DNA of 64,000 bases from Cyanophora paradoxa (GCA_004431415.1 QPMI01000282.1:24314-88313), one strand, 5' to 3'; shown: positions 1-11,766, numbered from the stretch's first letter. Numbers and translations: made by a program. Notes: generated by a model not told the origin, from the letters alone.

Positions 1-255
1 TTCGTGGACCTCGCCTCGGGCGAGGTGCAGTACCTCGAGTGCGAGTTCGAGCCCCGGCGGGTCGCCTTCGCCGCCGACGGCGTCCTCTACCTCGCCGAGG
101 AGCCGGCCCCCGCCACGATCGCGATCGCTGCGGGCCCGCCCCTCGCCGGCCTCCACCCGACGCCCCCGCCGGGGCCGCCCCCGCGCCAGTTCTCCACGAA
201 GGACCTGCAGCGCACCCTGCAGCAAGTCCGCGCCCTCTGCAAGCGCTACCAGTGA
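1..255 (+). CDS. C-terminal end of an unidentified protein (5' truncated by window)
   Basis: The frame is open from the first base and ends in TGA at 253-255, giving about 84 residues. The first half alternates short beta-strand-like stretches with turns (VDLASGEVQYLECEF, then VAFAADGVLYLAEEP), as in one blade of a beta-propeller. A proline-rich linker follows, then a short basic helix (LQRTLQQVRALCKRYQ). GC3 is very high, as in the other coding exons here. The family cannot be named from this fragment. A WD-like or NHL-like propeller tail is only a guess. Confidence 0.55.
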   Translation, partial: FVDLASGEVQYLECEFEPRRVAFAADGVLYLAEEPAPATIAIAAGPPLAGLHPTPPPGPPPRQFSTKDLQRTLQQVRALCKRYQ

Positions 256-760
256 CCCCTCCGGATCCGCATATGCATTTGAATTTCAACTTTCTCTCGC
301 CACTCGCTCGCCCGCACAGTACGCGTAGCTCAGCTCTAGTTTCACATTTTTCGTTTATAAGTAGTTCTTCGTCCCTTTCGGGAAGTCGACGTGCACAGCT
401 CCGGATCCCTGCGTTTATTTGAGATCGGGTTTGGGTTTCAATTGAACGTGTTGTACAGATATTTAGACTCAGTGACTGGCCATGGCCATGAGCGCACAAT
501 CCATTTTCTGCGTTCTTCGAATTCCGGGTTCGCAATCGGGACAGGCCAATGTATGTAGTTAGCCGCAGGCCGCGCGCGCAGCTGTTAGTTTTATATTAGG
601 CGCCTCGCTCAGGCAGATCGTTTAGGGGCAGCTGCAGGCCACCCCGGGCCCTGGGCTTTGGCTCAGGCGACCTGCCGTGCCTGCGATTTTGTAGTCGTAT
701 GTATATATGCTAAAGCTTCGATTCTGCTATTAAAACAACAAGTTGCGGCCTCGCGACCGG
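256..760. other. intergenic spacer, tail-to-tail
   Basis: This is more AT-rich than its flanks and holds no convincing exon or RNA gene. It lies between the stop of the left-edge gene and the stop of the first F-box gene, so it should hold both 3' UTRs. I see no clear AATAAA signal. Confidence 0.5.
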
Positions 761-2734
761 CTAGCCGGGCGGGTGTTCGATAGTGACGCCGGGGAGGGAG
801 CTCCGAATGGCCTTCAATACCCCTGGCGCCAGCGGCTTCATGCACGGAGTCTCCAGCACCAGCCTGCAGGGCGGCGCTTTAGCTTCTGAGGGGCGGGGGC
901 GGGGCCGGGGCCGGGGCGGCACCTGGCGAGGCGGGAGGCGAGGGCGGCTGCGGCGGGCCGCGGGGGCGGCGCGAGTTCGGCGCCGCGCAGCCTCAGCTTC
1001 CGGAGGGCCGTCAGATCCGTCGCCACGCGCTGCCGGCGGCTCAACTCGACCGCGCGCGCAGGGCGGCGCGTTCGCCGGCGAGCCGCGGGCGCGAAGCGCA
1101 CCGAGAGGAGGGCGGGCGGGGGGTCCCAGCTGAGCGAGAGAGTGTGGAGGCGCGTCAGGGAGGCCAGCGAGGCGTCCTGCATCTTTTTAAAGTACAGCTG
1201 GGGCGCGTGCAGGTTCAGGGCCTGCGCGGGCGCCGGCTCGTGAGGGGTACGCGGTCCAAGCGGGGCCGAGAGAGGCGCAGGAGGGGACCTCCAGGCGGGT
1301 GAGGCGGGGCAGAACCTCGTCCAGCTCGCCGCGCCTCCCGAAGGGCGTGTTGTGCTCGAACTCGAAGTTGAGGTCGAGGGTCCGCAGGCCGCCCGCGAGC
1401 GCCGGCGCCAGCAGCGCCCTGATGCGCACGTCCTGAAGAGGAACGGATCCGTCAGAGACGCGCGCGCGGGCGCGCGGGCGGGCGGGTGGCGCCGCGGGCT
1501 TGCACCGAGATGAAGTTGAGGCTGAGGTGCCGGAGGTCGGGCAGCTTGGACACGAACTCCGTGCTCGAGACGGGGAGCTCGAGGTGCAGCGCTGCGCCCG
1601 GCGCGCCCGGCCGTCAGCTCGGAGGGCGGGGCGTCGCGCGCGTCAGCTGCGGCGCGCACACTGGAGCTCGGTGAGGGCTGCGATGGGCCGGAGCATGGAA
1701 GCGTTGGCCACCTGGCCGTCCGTCCTCTCCTCCTCCTCGTCCTCCTCATCGAACTCGTCGTCGTCGTCGTCGTCGTTCAGCTCGTCGTTCTCCCAGAAGA
1801 ACGCACGGAGGCGCTGGAGGCGCCGGAGGCCGCCGAGGGCCGCGAGGATCGCGCAGACGTCGCCCGGGGCGGACGAGCTGAACTCCGCCCGCAGGGCCGC
1901 GAGCGCGGGGCAGGAGGCGGCGAGGGCGCGGAGGGTGGCGGCGGAGAGGGAGAAGCCGCCGATCTCGAGCTCCGTGAGACGCGGGAGGCTGGCGATGGCT
2001 GCGATCGAACCGTTGGCGGCAGCGAGGGCTGCTTTCCCTTCCCGAGACTCCTCTTCCTCCGAGGACAGCGGGACGCCGATCTTCACGCGAAGGGAGCGCA
2101 GGGCCCGCATGCGCGCGAGCAGGCCGAGAGATCGCACTGGCGCGAACAGGAGGGTGCCCGGGACGACGAGATCGAGCTCCTCGAGGCCCGCGGTGAGCGC
2201 CGCGTCGGCCGTGAGCGCCCGCAGCGCGCTGCCGCTCTCCGATGGAAACAGGGGAAGGACGAGCCGCAGCGCCCGCACGCCACGCCGGGCCTCCTCCCGC
2301 AGGCCCGCCAGCCACGCGAGCTGCGGACTGGAGTCCTTGCACATGTCCAGCGATGCTCCCTCCTCCCGCATTAGCTGCGCTACAACCTGCTCTTGAGACA
2401 TCCCAGCCACCTTCTCGCGATCGCTGTCGCTGACTTCCGCCGGTCGCTTGTCCTTGCTCGCATCTAGAAAGAGCCGCTGCCAGGCGACGCCCTCGTCGAG
2501 GGCTCGCTTGAACGCGCGGCACACGCTGCTAAGCTGTAGCCTCAGCGCTCGCTCTGGGTTGATGTAAGGCGGCCCGGCGAGCTCCTTTGCGCACGCATCC
2601 GCTTCCAGATCGCCCCGGCACAGCGGCGGCGCGGTGACCGCAGCCTGCGAGGCGGCGGCCTCGCACACAATGCGCGCCAGCACATCGCCCGGCAGCCGGA
2701 GCAGCGGGCAGTCGTCCTGCTGCGATTCGGACAT
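761..2734 (-). CDS. F-box / leucine-rich-repeat protein, copy 1
   Basis: Likely an SCF-type substrate adaptor, by family. An N-terminal F-box-like helix (LPGDVLARIVCEAAAS, about residues 13-28) is followed by LRR strands such as LPRLTELEIGGFSLSA. Exon 1 is 1660-2734 and ends in phase 1. Later exons are about 1506-1591 (LHLELPVSSTEFVSKLPDL), 1289-1432 and 1102-1221, then a further exon and a last exon ending VTIEHPPG-stop at 761-763. Donors are GTGCGC, GTGCAA and GTCCCC. An acidic Asp/Glu run lies near the end of exon 1. It is a tandem paralogue of the gene at 3083-5133; the first 80 or so residues are nearly identical. The F-box assignment rests on a short motif and the LRR context. The border of the penultimate exon is unresolved. 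Confidence 0.8.
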
Positions 2735-3082
2735 TCTATCTATTTAGAACTAGCTATAGTAACTGATTCACACGCGCATAACTAGAACAAGCACTTCCCG
2801 CGGTGCGCGCTCTTTGCATTCGCGTACCCCCAGCCGGAGGCTAGCCTGGCTAGAGGCGGCCGCGCGCGGCGGCGCCGGCGGGTGCCGGCGCTAGCGCTGT
2901 TCAGCTATAGCTAGCGCTTGCTATTGCAGCTAGTTCAGTGCACGTGCGCGTGCCGCAGTGCGGGGCCGCCCGCGACGATCTGCACTGGCATCGATATCTT
3001 GATAAATTAAAGCCTACTATAGCTAGCCCTAGCTCTGTACACTGCATCGTAATCTAGCATAATCGAAATTGACATCTCCGCG
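2735..3082. other. spacer between tandem F-box/LRR genes
   Basis: About 350 bp separate the start of copy 1 from the stop of copy 2. It is rich in AGCTAG and CTATAG words. It should contain the promoter of copy 1 and the 3' UTR of copy 2. No other feature is seen. Confidence 0.5.
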
Positions 3083-5133
3083 CTAAACGGCCGTGTACTC
3101 GACGGGGACGCCCGGGAGGGCGGCCTTGAACGCCTCGAGCGCCGCGGGCGCCAGCCGCTTCCTGCGCGGAGTCTCCAGCACCAGCCTGCGGGGCGACGCT
3201 TAAGCTTCTGAGGGGCGCGGGCGGGGCCGGGGCCGGGAGCGGCACCTGGCGAGGCGGGAGGCGAGCGCGGCGGCGGCGGGCGGCGAGGGCGGCGCGAGGG
3301 CGGCGCCGCGCAGCTTCAGCTCCCGAAGCGTCGTCAGCTCCGTCGCCACACGCTGCCAGCGGCTGAGCGAGGCGGGCCGGCGCGCGGGCTGCAAGCCCTG
3401 CGAGCGGTCGCGAGCGCACCAAGAAGAGGGCGGCTGGGGGCTCCCAGCCGAGCGAGAGGACCCGCAGGCGGCTCAGCGGGGCCAGCGGGGCGCCGGCGAG
3501 CACCTCGAGGTACGGCTCGGGCGCCTGCAGACCGAGGGCCTGCGCGCCTGCGCGTGAGGGGTACGCGCACAGCGCCCGGGGAGGAGGCGGGGAACCTCGA
3601 GGCGGGTGAGGAGGGGTACGACCTCGTCCAGCCGCCCGGGCCGCCCGTCCCCCTCGTGCTCGAAGCCGAAGTTGAGCTGGAGCGTCCGCAGGCCGCCGGC
3701 GAGCGCCGGCGCGGCCAGCGGGCGCACGTCGACGTCCTGCGAGCGACGGCGCGTCACGCTCGGAGGCGCTCGGCGGTCCAGTGCCGACGAGCGCGGCGCA
3801 CGGAGCCGAAGCTGAGGCTGAGGTGCTCGAGGCCGGGCAGCTTGGACACGAACTCCGTGCTCGAGACGGGGAGCTCCAGGTGCAGCGCTGCGCCCGGCGC
3901 GCAGTCAGAGGAGGATGGGGAGCTCCAGGTGCAGCCCGGAGCAGGCGAAGGGGGAGCAGGGAAGAGGGGCGCGGCGCGGCGCGGAGCGCACACTGGAGCT
4001 CGGTGAGGGAGGCGAGGGGCCGGAGGGCGGCAGAGTCCGCTCGAAGCGGGTCGAACGCGTCGTCGTCGCTGAAGTTCGCAGAGAGGCGGCGGAGGCGCCG
4101 GAGGCCTCCCATCGCCTCGAGGAGCGCGCGGACGTCGCCGGGCGCGGACGGGCTGAACTCCGCCCGCAGGGCCGTGAGCGCGGGGCAGGAGGCGGCGACG
4201 GCGCGGACGGTGGCGGCGGAGAGGGAGAAGCCGCCGATCTCGAGCTCCGCGAGACGCGGAAGGCTGGCGATGGCCACGATCGAATCGTTGGCGGCTGCGA
4301 CGGCCGTTTTCGCTTTGCCGCTGTCTTCCTCGCTCGGCTCCATTGGCGAGCCCACGGAGAAGCGGAGGGAGCGCAGGGCCCGCATGCTCGCGAGGAGGCG
4401 GAGCGATTTCAGCGGCGCGAAGAAAAGGTTCCCCGGAGCGACGAGGTCGAGCTCCTCGAGGCCCGCGGCGAGCGCCGCGTCGGCCGTGAGCGCCCGCAGC
4501 GCGCTGGCGCTTTGCGACGGCCATTTGGGGAGGACGAATCGAATCGCCCGCACGCGCCGCCGCGTCTCCTCCCGAAGGCCCGCCAGCCACGCGAGCTGCA
4601 GGCCGGAGTCCTTGAGCATGCCGGGGTCGATGCGCATGTCGGCGGCGGCGGCCGCGGCCGGCGCCGCTCCCTCAACCTGGGCCTCGGCGGGCTCCTCCTG
4701 CATAAACTGCAATTGCAGTAGCTCCTGCTACCGGGTCATCGCGGCCGCCTTGAGAAAGCGCGGCAGGAACGAGGCTCACGCGTGCGCTGTCGTTGAACAT
4801 CGAAGAGAGGAGAAGGACGAAGAAAGTCGCATCCGCAGATTCGGCCGTCGTCTCCTTGTGGTCGAGAAAGAGCCGCTGCCAGGCCACGCCCTCGTCGAGG
4901 ACCCGCTTGAACGCACGGCATACACTGCTAAGCTGCAGCCTCAGCGCTCGCTCTGGGTTGATGTAAGGCGGCCCGGCGAGCTCCTTTGCGCACGCATCCG
5001 CTTCCAGATCGCCCCGGCACAGAGGCGGCGCGGTGACCGCAGCCTGCGAGGCGGCGGCCTCGCACACGATGCGCGCCAGCACATCGCCCGGCAGCCGGAG
5101 CAGCGGGCAGTCGTCCTGCTGCGGCTGGAGCAT
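3083..5133 (-). CDS. F-box / leucine-rich-repeat protein, copy 2
   Basis: Paralogue of the neighbouring copy 1, with the same likely role as an SCF substrate adaptor. Exon 1 is 4780-5133 (MLQPQQDDCPLLRLPGDVLA), in phase 0. A clean intron at 4707-4779 (GTGAGC...TTGCAG) leads into an exon starting FMQEEPAEAQVE. The LRR exons match copy 1 one for one: LHLELPVSSTEFVSKLPGL, then LAGGLRTLQLNFGFEHEG, then PYLEVLAGAPLAPLSRLRV, then SRWQRVATELTTLRELKL. The last exon ends GVPVEYTAV-stop at 3083-3085. The segment after FLD differs entirely from copy 1 (no poly-acidic tract; an Ala-rich run instead), so the two copies diverged mostly in the linker. Start chosen at the Met giving the shared N-terminus. 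Confidence 0.8.
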
Positions 5134-5496
5134 CCCAGCTAGCTATAGCTGACTGAGCGCATGACCGACGTCGACCAGTTCACTTAAGCTTGCCCCTACC
5201 CCGGCCCCCGGCGCCGCCGCGCCGGCCTCGGGGCCGGCCTTTCCTCAGGGCGTCAGCGCACTGGCCCCGCATGCGCAGACGGCTCGTCCGCATGCAAAAG
5301 AGGCGTCTGGCTGCTGCACTGTGATCGTTGAATTATTCATCAAGAGATTGAAAGACCTAGCTCTAGCTCTACACTTGTACACTGCGTGAAATGCGCAGGA
5401 AAACCATCGTGAAACGCGCAAGGAAACAAGCAACGCATGAAAGTTACTCTACAAGGGGAGCCGCTGGCAAGCAGGCGGCCGGGCGGCGGCCGCGCC
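5134..5496. other. intergenic spacer
   Basis: This lies between the start of F-box copy 2 and the stop of the PWWP gene, both on the minus strand. It should hold the copy 2 promoter. No RNA gene or repeat of note is seen. Confidence 0.45.
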
Positions 5497-7893
5497 TCAT
5501 CCCGCGCCCAGCGCGATCTGCTCTCGGGACTCTCTCCTCCTGACTCCGCAGGCGGGAAACGCGTCCGCTCCCGTCCGCACCCCAGCGCTCGCCTCGCCCG
5601 ACTCGCCGTCCGTGTCCGTCTCTGTGTCGCTCTCGCTGCCGCCGCCGCCGCCGCCGGGCGCCGCCACCGCCGCCGCCGCCGCCATCGCCGCTGCTGCCGC
5701 CGCCACCGCTGTTGCTGCTGCCGCCGCCCGCCCGTTGCCCTCGCGCTTGATGACGATGCCGTTGGGCATGGGTACGATGCTGGGGCCGGCGGCCGCGCGC
5801 TGCTGTTCCCTCTGCTGCTCCCGCTGCCTCGCCCGCGCCAGCTCCGACCGCAGCACCCTGACTTCCTCCTCCAGCCTCGACCGCTCCTGCCTCTCTACGC
5901 CCAGCAGCTCCTGGACCTGCGCCGGCGCGTTCGTTCGAGCCCGGGAGCGCCCACCGGCCGCAGGTGCGGGGGACGAGACCGGACCTTGTATCTGCGGCGA
6001 GCGGGGGTGAGGCGCGCGGGCGCGGCGGGGCGGGGCGTGGCGGGCGCCGCGGCGCGCACCGGCTCTCTTCTTCCGTCCGCAGTCGCGACGCAAGGGCGCG
6101 GACTTCAGAGTCGGCCCGCGGCCTCTGCGCGGGGCGGTTCGGCGGCGCGCGCGGCGAGGGGCGGAGTGGGGCGCACGGGGTCGGATTCGTGGTTGTGAGA
6201 GGAGGCGGCGAGCTGGGCGGCGGCGGAGGCTCGGAAGGCATCGAGGCCCTGAGCCGGCGGGGAGGTCAGCTGCGGGGCGGCCCGGGGAGGGCGGCGGTGG
6301 GAGGTGGCGCGCGCACGGAGGCGAGGGCGCGGGCGAGGCGGGCGAGGCGGCGGGCGAGGGCGAGGGCGCTAGGGGGGTTCCGGGCCTGCATGTGGAGCAG
6401 CGCCTCAAACTCGCTGTCCGGCAGGGCCAGCAGCCCGAGGCCGCAGCGGCCCCCCGCACCCGCCTCGCCCCGGGCGCTCGGGCCGCCCTCGCTCTGACCC
6501 GACGCGTCATCCCCCTCTTCGTCGTCCCCCGCGGAGCGCCCACCCCGGCCCCGCCCGCCCTCGCTCCGAGACCGCTTCCTCCCGGCCTCGCGCCGAGAGA
6601 CACTGCTGCTGCGCCCTCGGGGGGATGTTGGCGCGGCCTCTGCTGCTGCAGCGGCCGACGTCAAGGCATCCATTCCGCCCCTTCCGGACGAGCCAAAGTG
6701 CTGCGCCGGCGCCGCGAGGTCAGGCGCATGCACGCGAGACAACGCGTGCGCGCGGCCTGCGGACCCTGGCGTCGGGCTCTTCCGTCTCATCTCGGGGTCG
6801 ATCCTCAACCGAGTCTGGAAAGGAATAACGCGGTACTGTGAGCAGGCGCACGGTTAGAGAGGCGGACCGACGGCGTCATAGTGAAATCGCTAAATGTCTC
6901 GGGAAAACGGCATGAGCGCGGCCTTCTGGGCTGACAGAAAGCTCTATTTGGATGTGCAGCAGGTTGCAAACCGTAGTCCGTGTCGATCGTGGTGTCTGGA
7001 TCGTGAGCGCAGGCCTGTGCAATCGCGTTGTCATACTGGCTCTGCGCGCCAGCTCGGTGAGCGCTGAATGAGCGTGTGAATAAGCACAAGCATGCTTGCC
7101 TGCATCTTTTTCAACACTCGCTGCGGGAGGCAGGCGCGATGCGCAGGCTGGTGAGCGCGGCGAAGGTGGGAGCCAGAGAAGATGAGAGCAGGTACCTTTG
7201 CAAACTCGTCAGTCCTGCCGTTAAAGATCCAGCAATTGCCTGTGCGCGCGTTGATCCACGATCTGCGCAGGCGTAGCGGTCAGCGGCAAGAAGTGCGGTC
7301 AACATGATAAGACCAAGGGTTGGAGATCGGGGCTTAAGCGCCGCTACGAGCAAGATCAAACAAAGACACTTACACCTGGCCAGTGCCGTACCTGCGCAGA
7401 TGCGGGCGGAAGGGAGATCCGGCGGTCAGGGATGTTTGCAGAACGGAGAATCCGAACCGCGAGAGAACGCGGCACGGGGGAAGGAGGAAAAGAGACAGAA
7501 GTGTAAATAACGATGAATCTTAAACGCGCGAACGAACCATTGCACGAGGAAGTGAGAGTCGCTTCCTCTCGATCTGGGCCGGTTGGGGACGTCGGTCCCG
7601 ATGACGTCTCTGTGGGCATCGGGGTCCCGAACGATGCAAGGCCACGCCGGGTAGCCGCTGAGCTGCACCCACAACTTCGTATTCGGCGCTGGGCATATTT
7701 CGGACGGCAGCTTGTGAGGCACTTCGGCCTCCTGTGCCATCGCCCTCGACTGCGCGGCGCGCATCGTGAGCAGCGCGTATCGGGCGGGGGCGGCGCGGTC
7801 AAACAAGCGCGGGCGAACCTTTTTTCGACGGTCTGGGTACAGGAGAAAATCGACCAATTCGTAGATCGCCAGCCGACCAGCGGGGTTGGCCAT
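5497..7893 (-). CDS. PWWP-domain protein with C-terminal coiled coil
   Basis: Probably a chromatin reader, by family. The first exon (Met at 7891-7893) contains a PWWP core, LWVQLSGYPAWPCIV, where YPAWP replaces PWWP. The strand FLVQW follows. A second exon at about 7201-7265 reads RSWINARTGNCWIFNGRTDE and should complete the barrel. The chain continues through an exon starting SQYDNAIAQACAHDPDTT (about 6.96-7.05 kb) and an acidic exon after TTTCCAG near 6.82 kb, which is in phase with both neighbours. An Arg/Ser-rich exon then runs from HFGSSGRGGMDAL. The end is a leucine-zipper-like coiled coil (LLGVERQERSRLEEEVRVLR) and a poly-Ala/Gly, acidic tail ending EQIALGAG-stop. The first intron uses an unusual GTTCGT donor. 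Exon joins between 5.9 and 6.3 kb are uncertain, so two genes remain possible. Confidence 0.62.
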
Positions 7894-8031
7894 AAAAGGT
7901 TGGCGGCGATGCACGCGTTCTGCGCCGTCCCCGCCGGGGCACTCGTGCGGCGCCGGCTGGCCTTCTTCTCCGGTGAGCTGCAGCCAGCAAGCGCAATCAG
8001 ACGGGAGCGGTGGCCGCGGCAAGAGAGGTCG
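7894..8031. promoter_or_regulatory. divergent intergenic region, PWWP gene / carotenoid oxygenase
   Basis: Roughly 140 bp separate the Met of the minus-strand PWWP gene from the most upstream plausible Met of the plus-strand oxygenase. Both promoters or 5' UTRs should lie here. No TATA-like box is evident. The inference depends on both start choices. Confidence 0.35.
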
Positions 8032-10644
8032 ATGATCATGGTCAGCAGCGCGCCCGCCACAGACGAGCGCGCCGGCTCCGGAGCGGCGGAAAGACCCGAC
8101 ACCAACGATAGGCGCGACGGCTCTCGGTATCTCGTCGACGGTTTCGCGCCGGTTCGTGCATCCGCGCCGCGAGCCGGCGCGCCCTCTCCCGGACGCGCGC
8201 CACTAAGACGTACGCAGGTCATGAGAGAGGTGCAGGGGGAGAACCTGAAGGTCATTGGCGAGCTGCCCCGCGATCTGAACGGTGAGCTTTTTGCTGACTC
8301 AGCTGGCTCGGCCTCTCGCCCGCTCCGATGAGAGAGCTCGAGCGCCCGGCGGTGTCGAACGTGTAGCACGTGCACTTGCGCCCGCTGACGAGTACGCGTG
8401 CGGTCCGCGCGCGCGCAGGGGTATACCTGCGAAACGGGCCGAACCCAGCGTTCCCCACGAAGCCCTACCACTGGTTCGACGGAGACGGGCACCTTCACGC
8501 GGTCCGCTTCGCCGCAGGCGAGGCTTCCTACTCGAACCGGTACCCCGCCCCCGCCCCCGCCCCCACCCCCGCCTGGGCCCCTGGCCCGCCCTCGACCGAC
8601 GCCCCGCCCGAAGCTTCGTGAGGACGAGGGGGTACGAGATGGAGCGGGCGGCGGGGCGGGCCCTGTGGGAGTCTTTCATCGGGCAGGAGTCGCTGGGCCC
8701 CGGGGGCATGTTGCGGGCCCTTGGGGGCGCCCTCCGCACGGGCGAAATCGCCAAGAACGCCGCCAACACGTCCGTCGTGCACCACCACGGGAGAACGTTC
8801 GCCCTCTGGGAGGCAGGCGCGCGTCTCTGTCTTCGGGGCGCGCGCGATCTTCTCACACTCGCAGCTTCGCAGGCCCGCCTACGGAGATGCGGCTCCGCCG
8901 CGGGGCGCGCTCGGCAGTGGATTTTGAGACTGTCGGACCCTACAGCTTCGCGGGGCAAGGCTGGAACGGTCCGCCCCTGTACCCCCCGACGCACCTTGCC
9001 CCCGCGCGCGCCTGAGGCGGGGCGGGGGGGTAGGCCCCTTCACCGCGCACCCGAAGGTGGATCCCGTCACAGGGGAGATGATCGCGATCGTGCGCGCCCC
9101 GCTCGGATTCGATCGAGGGGTCGGGGGGGGGTACCGACCGACCGGGCGCAGGGGTACGGCAACTTCCCGGGGCCCTTCGTCTCGCACGGCGTCGTCGGGC
9201 CGGACGGACGGTGCGGCGTGGGCGGTCCCAAAGGGTCGCCGCGACGCGCAGCGTCGCGCAGCGCCGCCGCTGAAACCGGCCACGCCCGGCGGCAGCGTCA
9301 CGCACCAGACGCGCGTGGAGGTGGCTGGCCAGCCCATGATCGTGCGTACCCCGTGCTTAACGGTGTACCCACCCTTCCAACGTCCTGCTCCCAGCACGAC
9401 TTCGCGATCACGGAGCGCTACAGCATCATCCCCGACCTGGTACCCCGGTACCCCTATCGCAATCACGTACCCCTCCGATGTGGTCTGCCGGCGGCAGCCG
9501 TTCCTTATCGACCTTGGCGCCGGCTTCGCGGGCCGGCCGCACCTCTACTTTGACGCGGGGCGGCCCGCCCGCTTCGGCGTCTTGCCCCGGCGCGCCCCCG
9601 GCTCGGAGATCCGGTGCGCTGCCGCCATGCTTCTTTCCGCGTACCCCCCTCCCCTCCGTCTGAGCCATCTGATCCGAAGGTGGTTCGAGGCGCCTTCCTG
9701 CTTCGTCTTCCACTTCCTGAACGGTGCGCCGGGCCGGGTGGGCGGGCGGCAGGACCCGGGATCGAATCCCGAAGCCCGCATTGAGGGAACTCGCCGCCCC
9801 CGCAGCCTACGAGGAGGGCGACGAGGTCGTCGTCGTCGGGTGCAGGTCCGGTACCCCCTCCACTGCGCCCCTTTCTCCCTCCTGAACGCCGTACCCCCAG
9901 GTACCGGAGCATGGACCTGCAGATGATCGCGGACGCGGGGGACCGGGACCGGGGCGCCCAGCTCCACGAGTGGCGCCTCGACCTCGCCTCGGGCGCGGTG
10001 CGCGCTCGCTGGCTTTGCGGCCAGGTCGCTTTTAAGCTTGGCGTTGTCTTTCGGTTGAGGGGCGTACCCCCGCGCAGGTCCGGGAGCGGCAGCTCGACCC
10101 CTCGACGACCGAGTACCCCATCGTGTCTCCCGCCGTCGCCGGCCGGCCCTTCCGGTGGCGTACCCCCCTCCCCTTTTGCACCTGTTTCTGAAGTTCTCTT
10201 ACCCGCTCTCTCTGAAGGTACGGGTACCTTGCGAGGACGAACCCGCGGCTCACGAAGATCGTGGGGGTACGGAAAGTGGACCTGCAGGCGGGTACCGCCG
10301 ACGAGCATATGTTCGAGCCCGGCCTCTACGCCGGAGAGCCCCTCTTCGTACCCCGACCGGACGGTCCGCCCCTGTACCCCCCTGCCCCGCCTTCCCCCGC
10401 CTGAAGGGGCCGCAGGGACGGCGGAGGACGATGGGTACGTCATTACGCTCGCCCACGACGACTCCCGGGAGACCTCTGAGGTCCGCGCCGCCGAGAAAGC
10501 CGTACCCCCGCCCCCGAATCTCACTACCCCCCTCCCCAGGCGCTGGTGTACGACGCGGGGCGTGTGGCGGCGGGCCCCGTGGCGCGCGTGCAGCTGCCGA
10601 ACCGCGTCCCGTACGGCTTCCACGGCACTTTTGTCCCCGAGTAG
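8032..10644 (+). CDS. carotenoid cleavage oxygenase (RPE65/CCD family)
   Basis: Family enzymes use Fe(II) and O2 to split carotenoids or apocarotenoids, usually in plastids. The family order is intact across about a dozen exons: IGELPRDLNG / VYLRNGPNPAFPTKPYHWFD, VVHHHGRTFALWEAG, FTAHPKVDPVTGEMIAI, HDFAITERYSIIPDL, SCFVFHFLNA, and C-terminal RVPYGFHGTFVPE-stop at 10642-10644. The four iron-ligand histidines are visible in NTSVVHHHG, TAHPKVDP, HDFAITE and YGFHGTF. Exact exons are 8419-8539 and a start at 8614; introns 8282-8418 (GTGAGC...GCAG) and 8540-8613 (GTACCCC...GAAG) keep frame. Met at 8032 or 8038 is likely. A further intron in the leader (GTTCGT donor near 8152) would give GFAPV-MREVQGEN, which fits the family better. 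Substrate and cleavage bond cannot be read from sequence. Confidence 0.88.
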
Positions 10645-10883
10645 CTTAGCTTTACCGCCTGCGCTCCACGTCCATCGAATCAATTCTCCACTCTCAATTC
10701 CCGCGCACCCCAGGCCTTTCCCCGGCCTGGCCCCGGCCCCAGCCCCTCTCTCTTGTTCGCTATCCGGGATCCCAAGCTTTCTAGCTCCGGTCCTCTTGCT
10801 GTCGAAACGTCCTGCTTGCAATGCACTGTACAGTTGTGTGGCTACACGTCTACGCCTGCCCAGAGCTCGGCGCCGGCCCAGGC

Positions 10884-11730
10884 CTAGGCGCGGCTGGCCC
10901 AGACGTCGCGCACGGCATCCTTCCGCTGCTGCTTCTCCGCCTCCTCCCGCTCCCGCTTCAGCTGCACCTGCGCGCCGCGCCGCGTCACGCGCGCAGGCGA
11001 AGCGCCGGCGTGCGGCGTGCGCGCGCGCGCACGTCGCGCTCCCGCTTTGCGAGCGCCTCGGCCTCGCGCTGCGCCTCCTCGTCCCGCGCCCGTTGCTCCG
11101 CCGCCATCCTCTCCTGCCGCTTGCGCTGCCGGCGCGAGGCGCCGCTCGGTCACGCGAGGAAGGGGCGCGGAGGGCCCCGCGGATCAAATCGGACCTCGAG
11201 CTCCCGCATGTTCTCCTCCCGCCTGTGCTCGGCCGCCTCGGCGATTGCGTCCCTGTTCGGCCGGCGCGTCGCCCCCGGCCTCGCCTCTCCGCCTGCGCGC
11301 GCGTCCCAATGAGAGAAGCCGGAAAGCGGAGCGGAGCGGAGGTCCAGGACGCTGTCAACCGAGCGCACGTACCGAGCCTGTGGCCTGCGTCGATTCCTGG
11401 CGCCCGTGCGTCCATGCTCCGGCTTCTGTCTGATGTCTTAGAATGCAGCCAAGCGCTCGCCGCTGCGGTTTCCGACCTGCTCGGCCCCGCTGCTGCGCCG
11501 CCTCGCGCCCCTCTTCCCGCGCCGGCCGCCGCCGCTGCTCCTCGGCTCGTAGATCTTCCTCTCCCCGCTCCCGCTCCTCCTCGTGCTGCGCCGCCCCTCG
11601 CTGCTGGCGCAACTGCTGGTTCTGGTTCGGGCACCTCGTCAGCGGCGCGTAAGGGTCCCTGCATGGTCGCGGGAAGCGCGTACGTTGCACGAGCGATCGC
11701 GTGGGCCTCGCCGGAGCCGCCCTGCTCATT
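10884..11730 (-). CDS. coiled-coil protein, function unknown
   Basis: Several minus-strand segments share a charged Arg/Glu/Gln/Ala heptad character: QNQQLRQQRGAAQHEEERER, then AIAEAAEHRREENMRELEV, then RQERMAAEQRARDEEAQREA, then QLKREREEAEKQQRKDAVRD. The last ends VWASRA-stop at 10884-10886. At least four exons are needed. The 5' end near 11.7 kb is unresolved. The stop lies 240 bp from the convergent oxygenase stop. Such rod-like proteins are common in cilia, basal bodies and the cytoskeleton, but nothing here identifies which. Confidence 0.5.
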
Positions 11731-11766
11731 CAAGCGAAGCTGAGGCGGGTACAAGCAAAAGCCAGC

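Noticed and set aside
5437-6241. Open frames on both strands in the (GCC)n-rich region
   Set aside because: Shadows of the PWWP gene's poly-Ala/Gly exon; only the minus-strand frame with the coiled coil and acidic tail makes protein sense.
9505-11754. 749-codon minus-strand open frame over the carotenoid oxygenase exons
   Set aside because: It is antisense to conserved oxygenase exons and has the random Arg/Pro/Gly-rich composition typical of shadow frames in GC-rich DNA. Only its first part overlaps the real coiled-coil gene, in a different frame.
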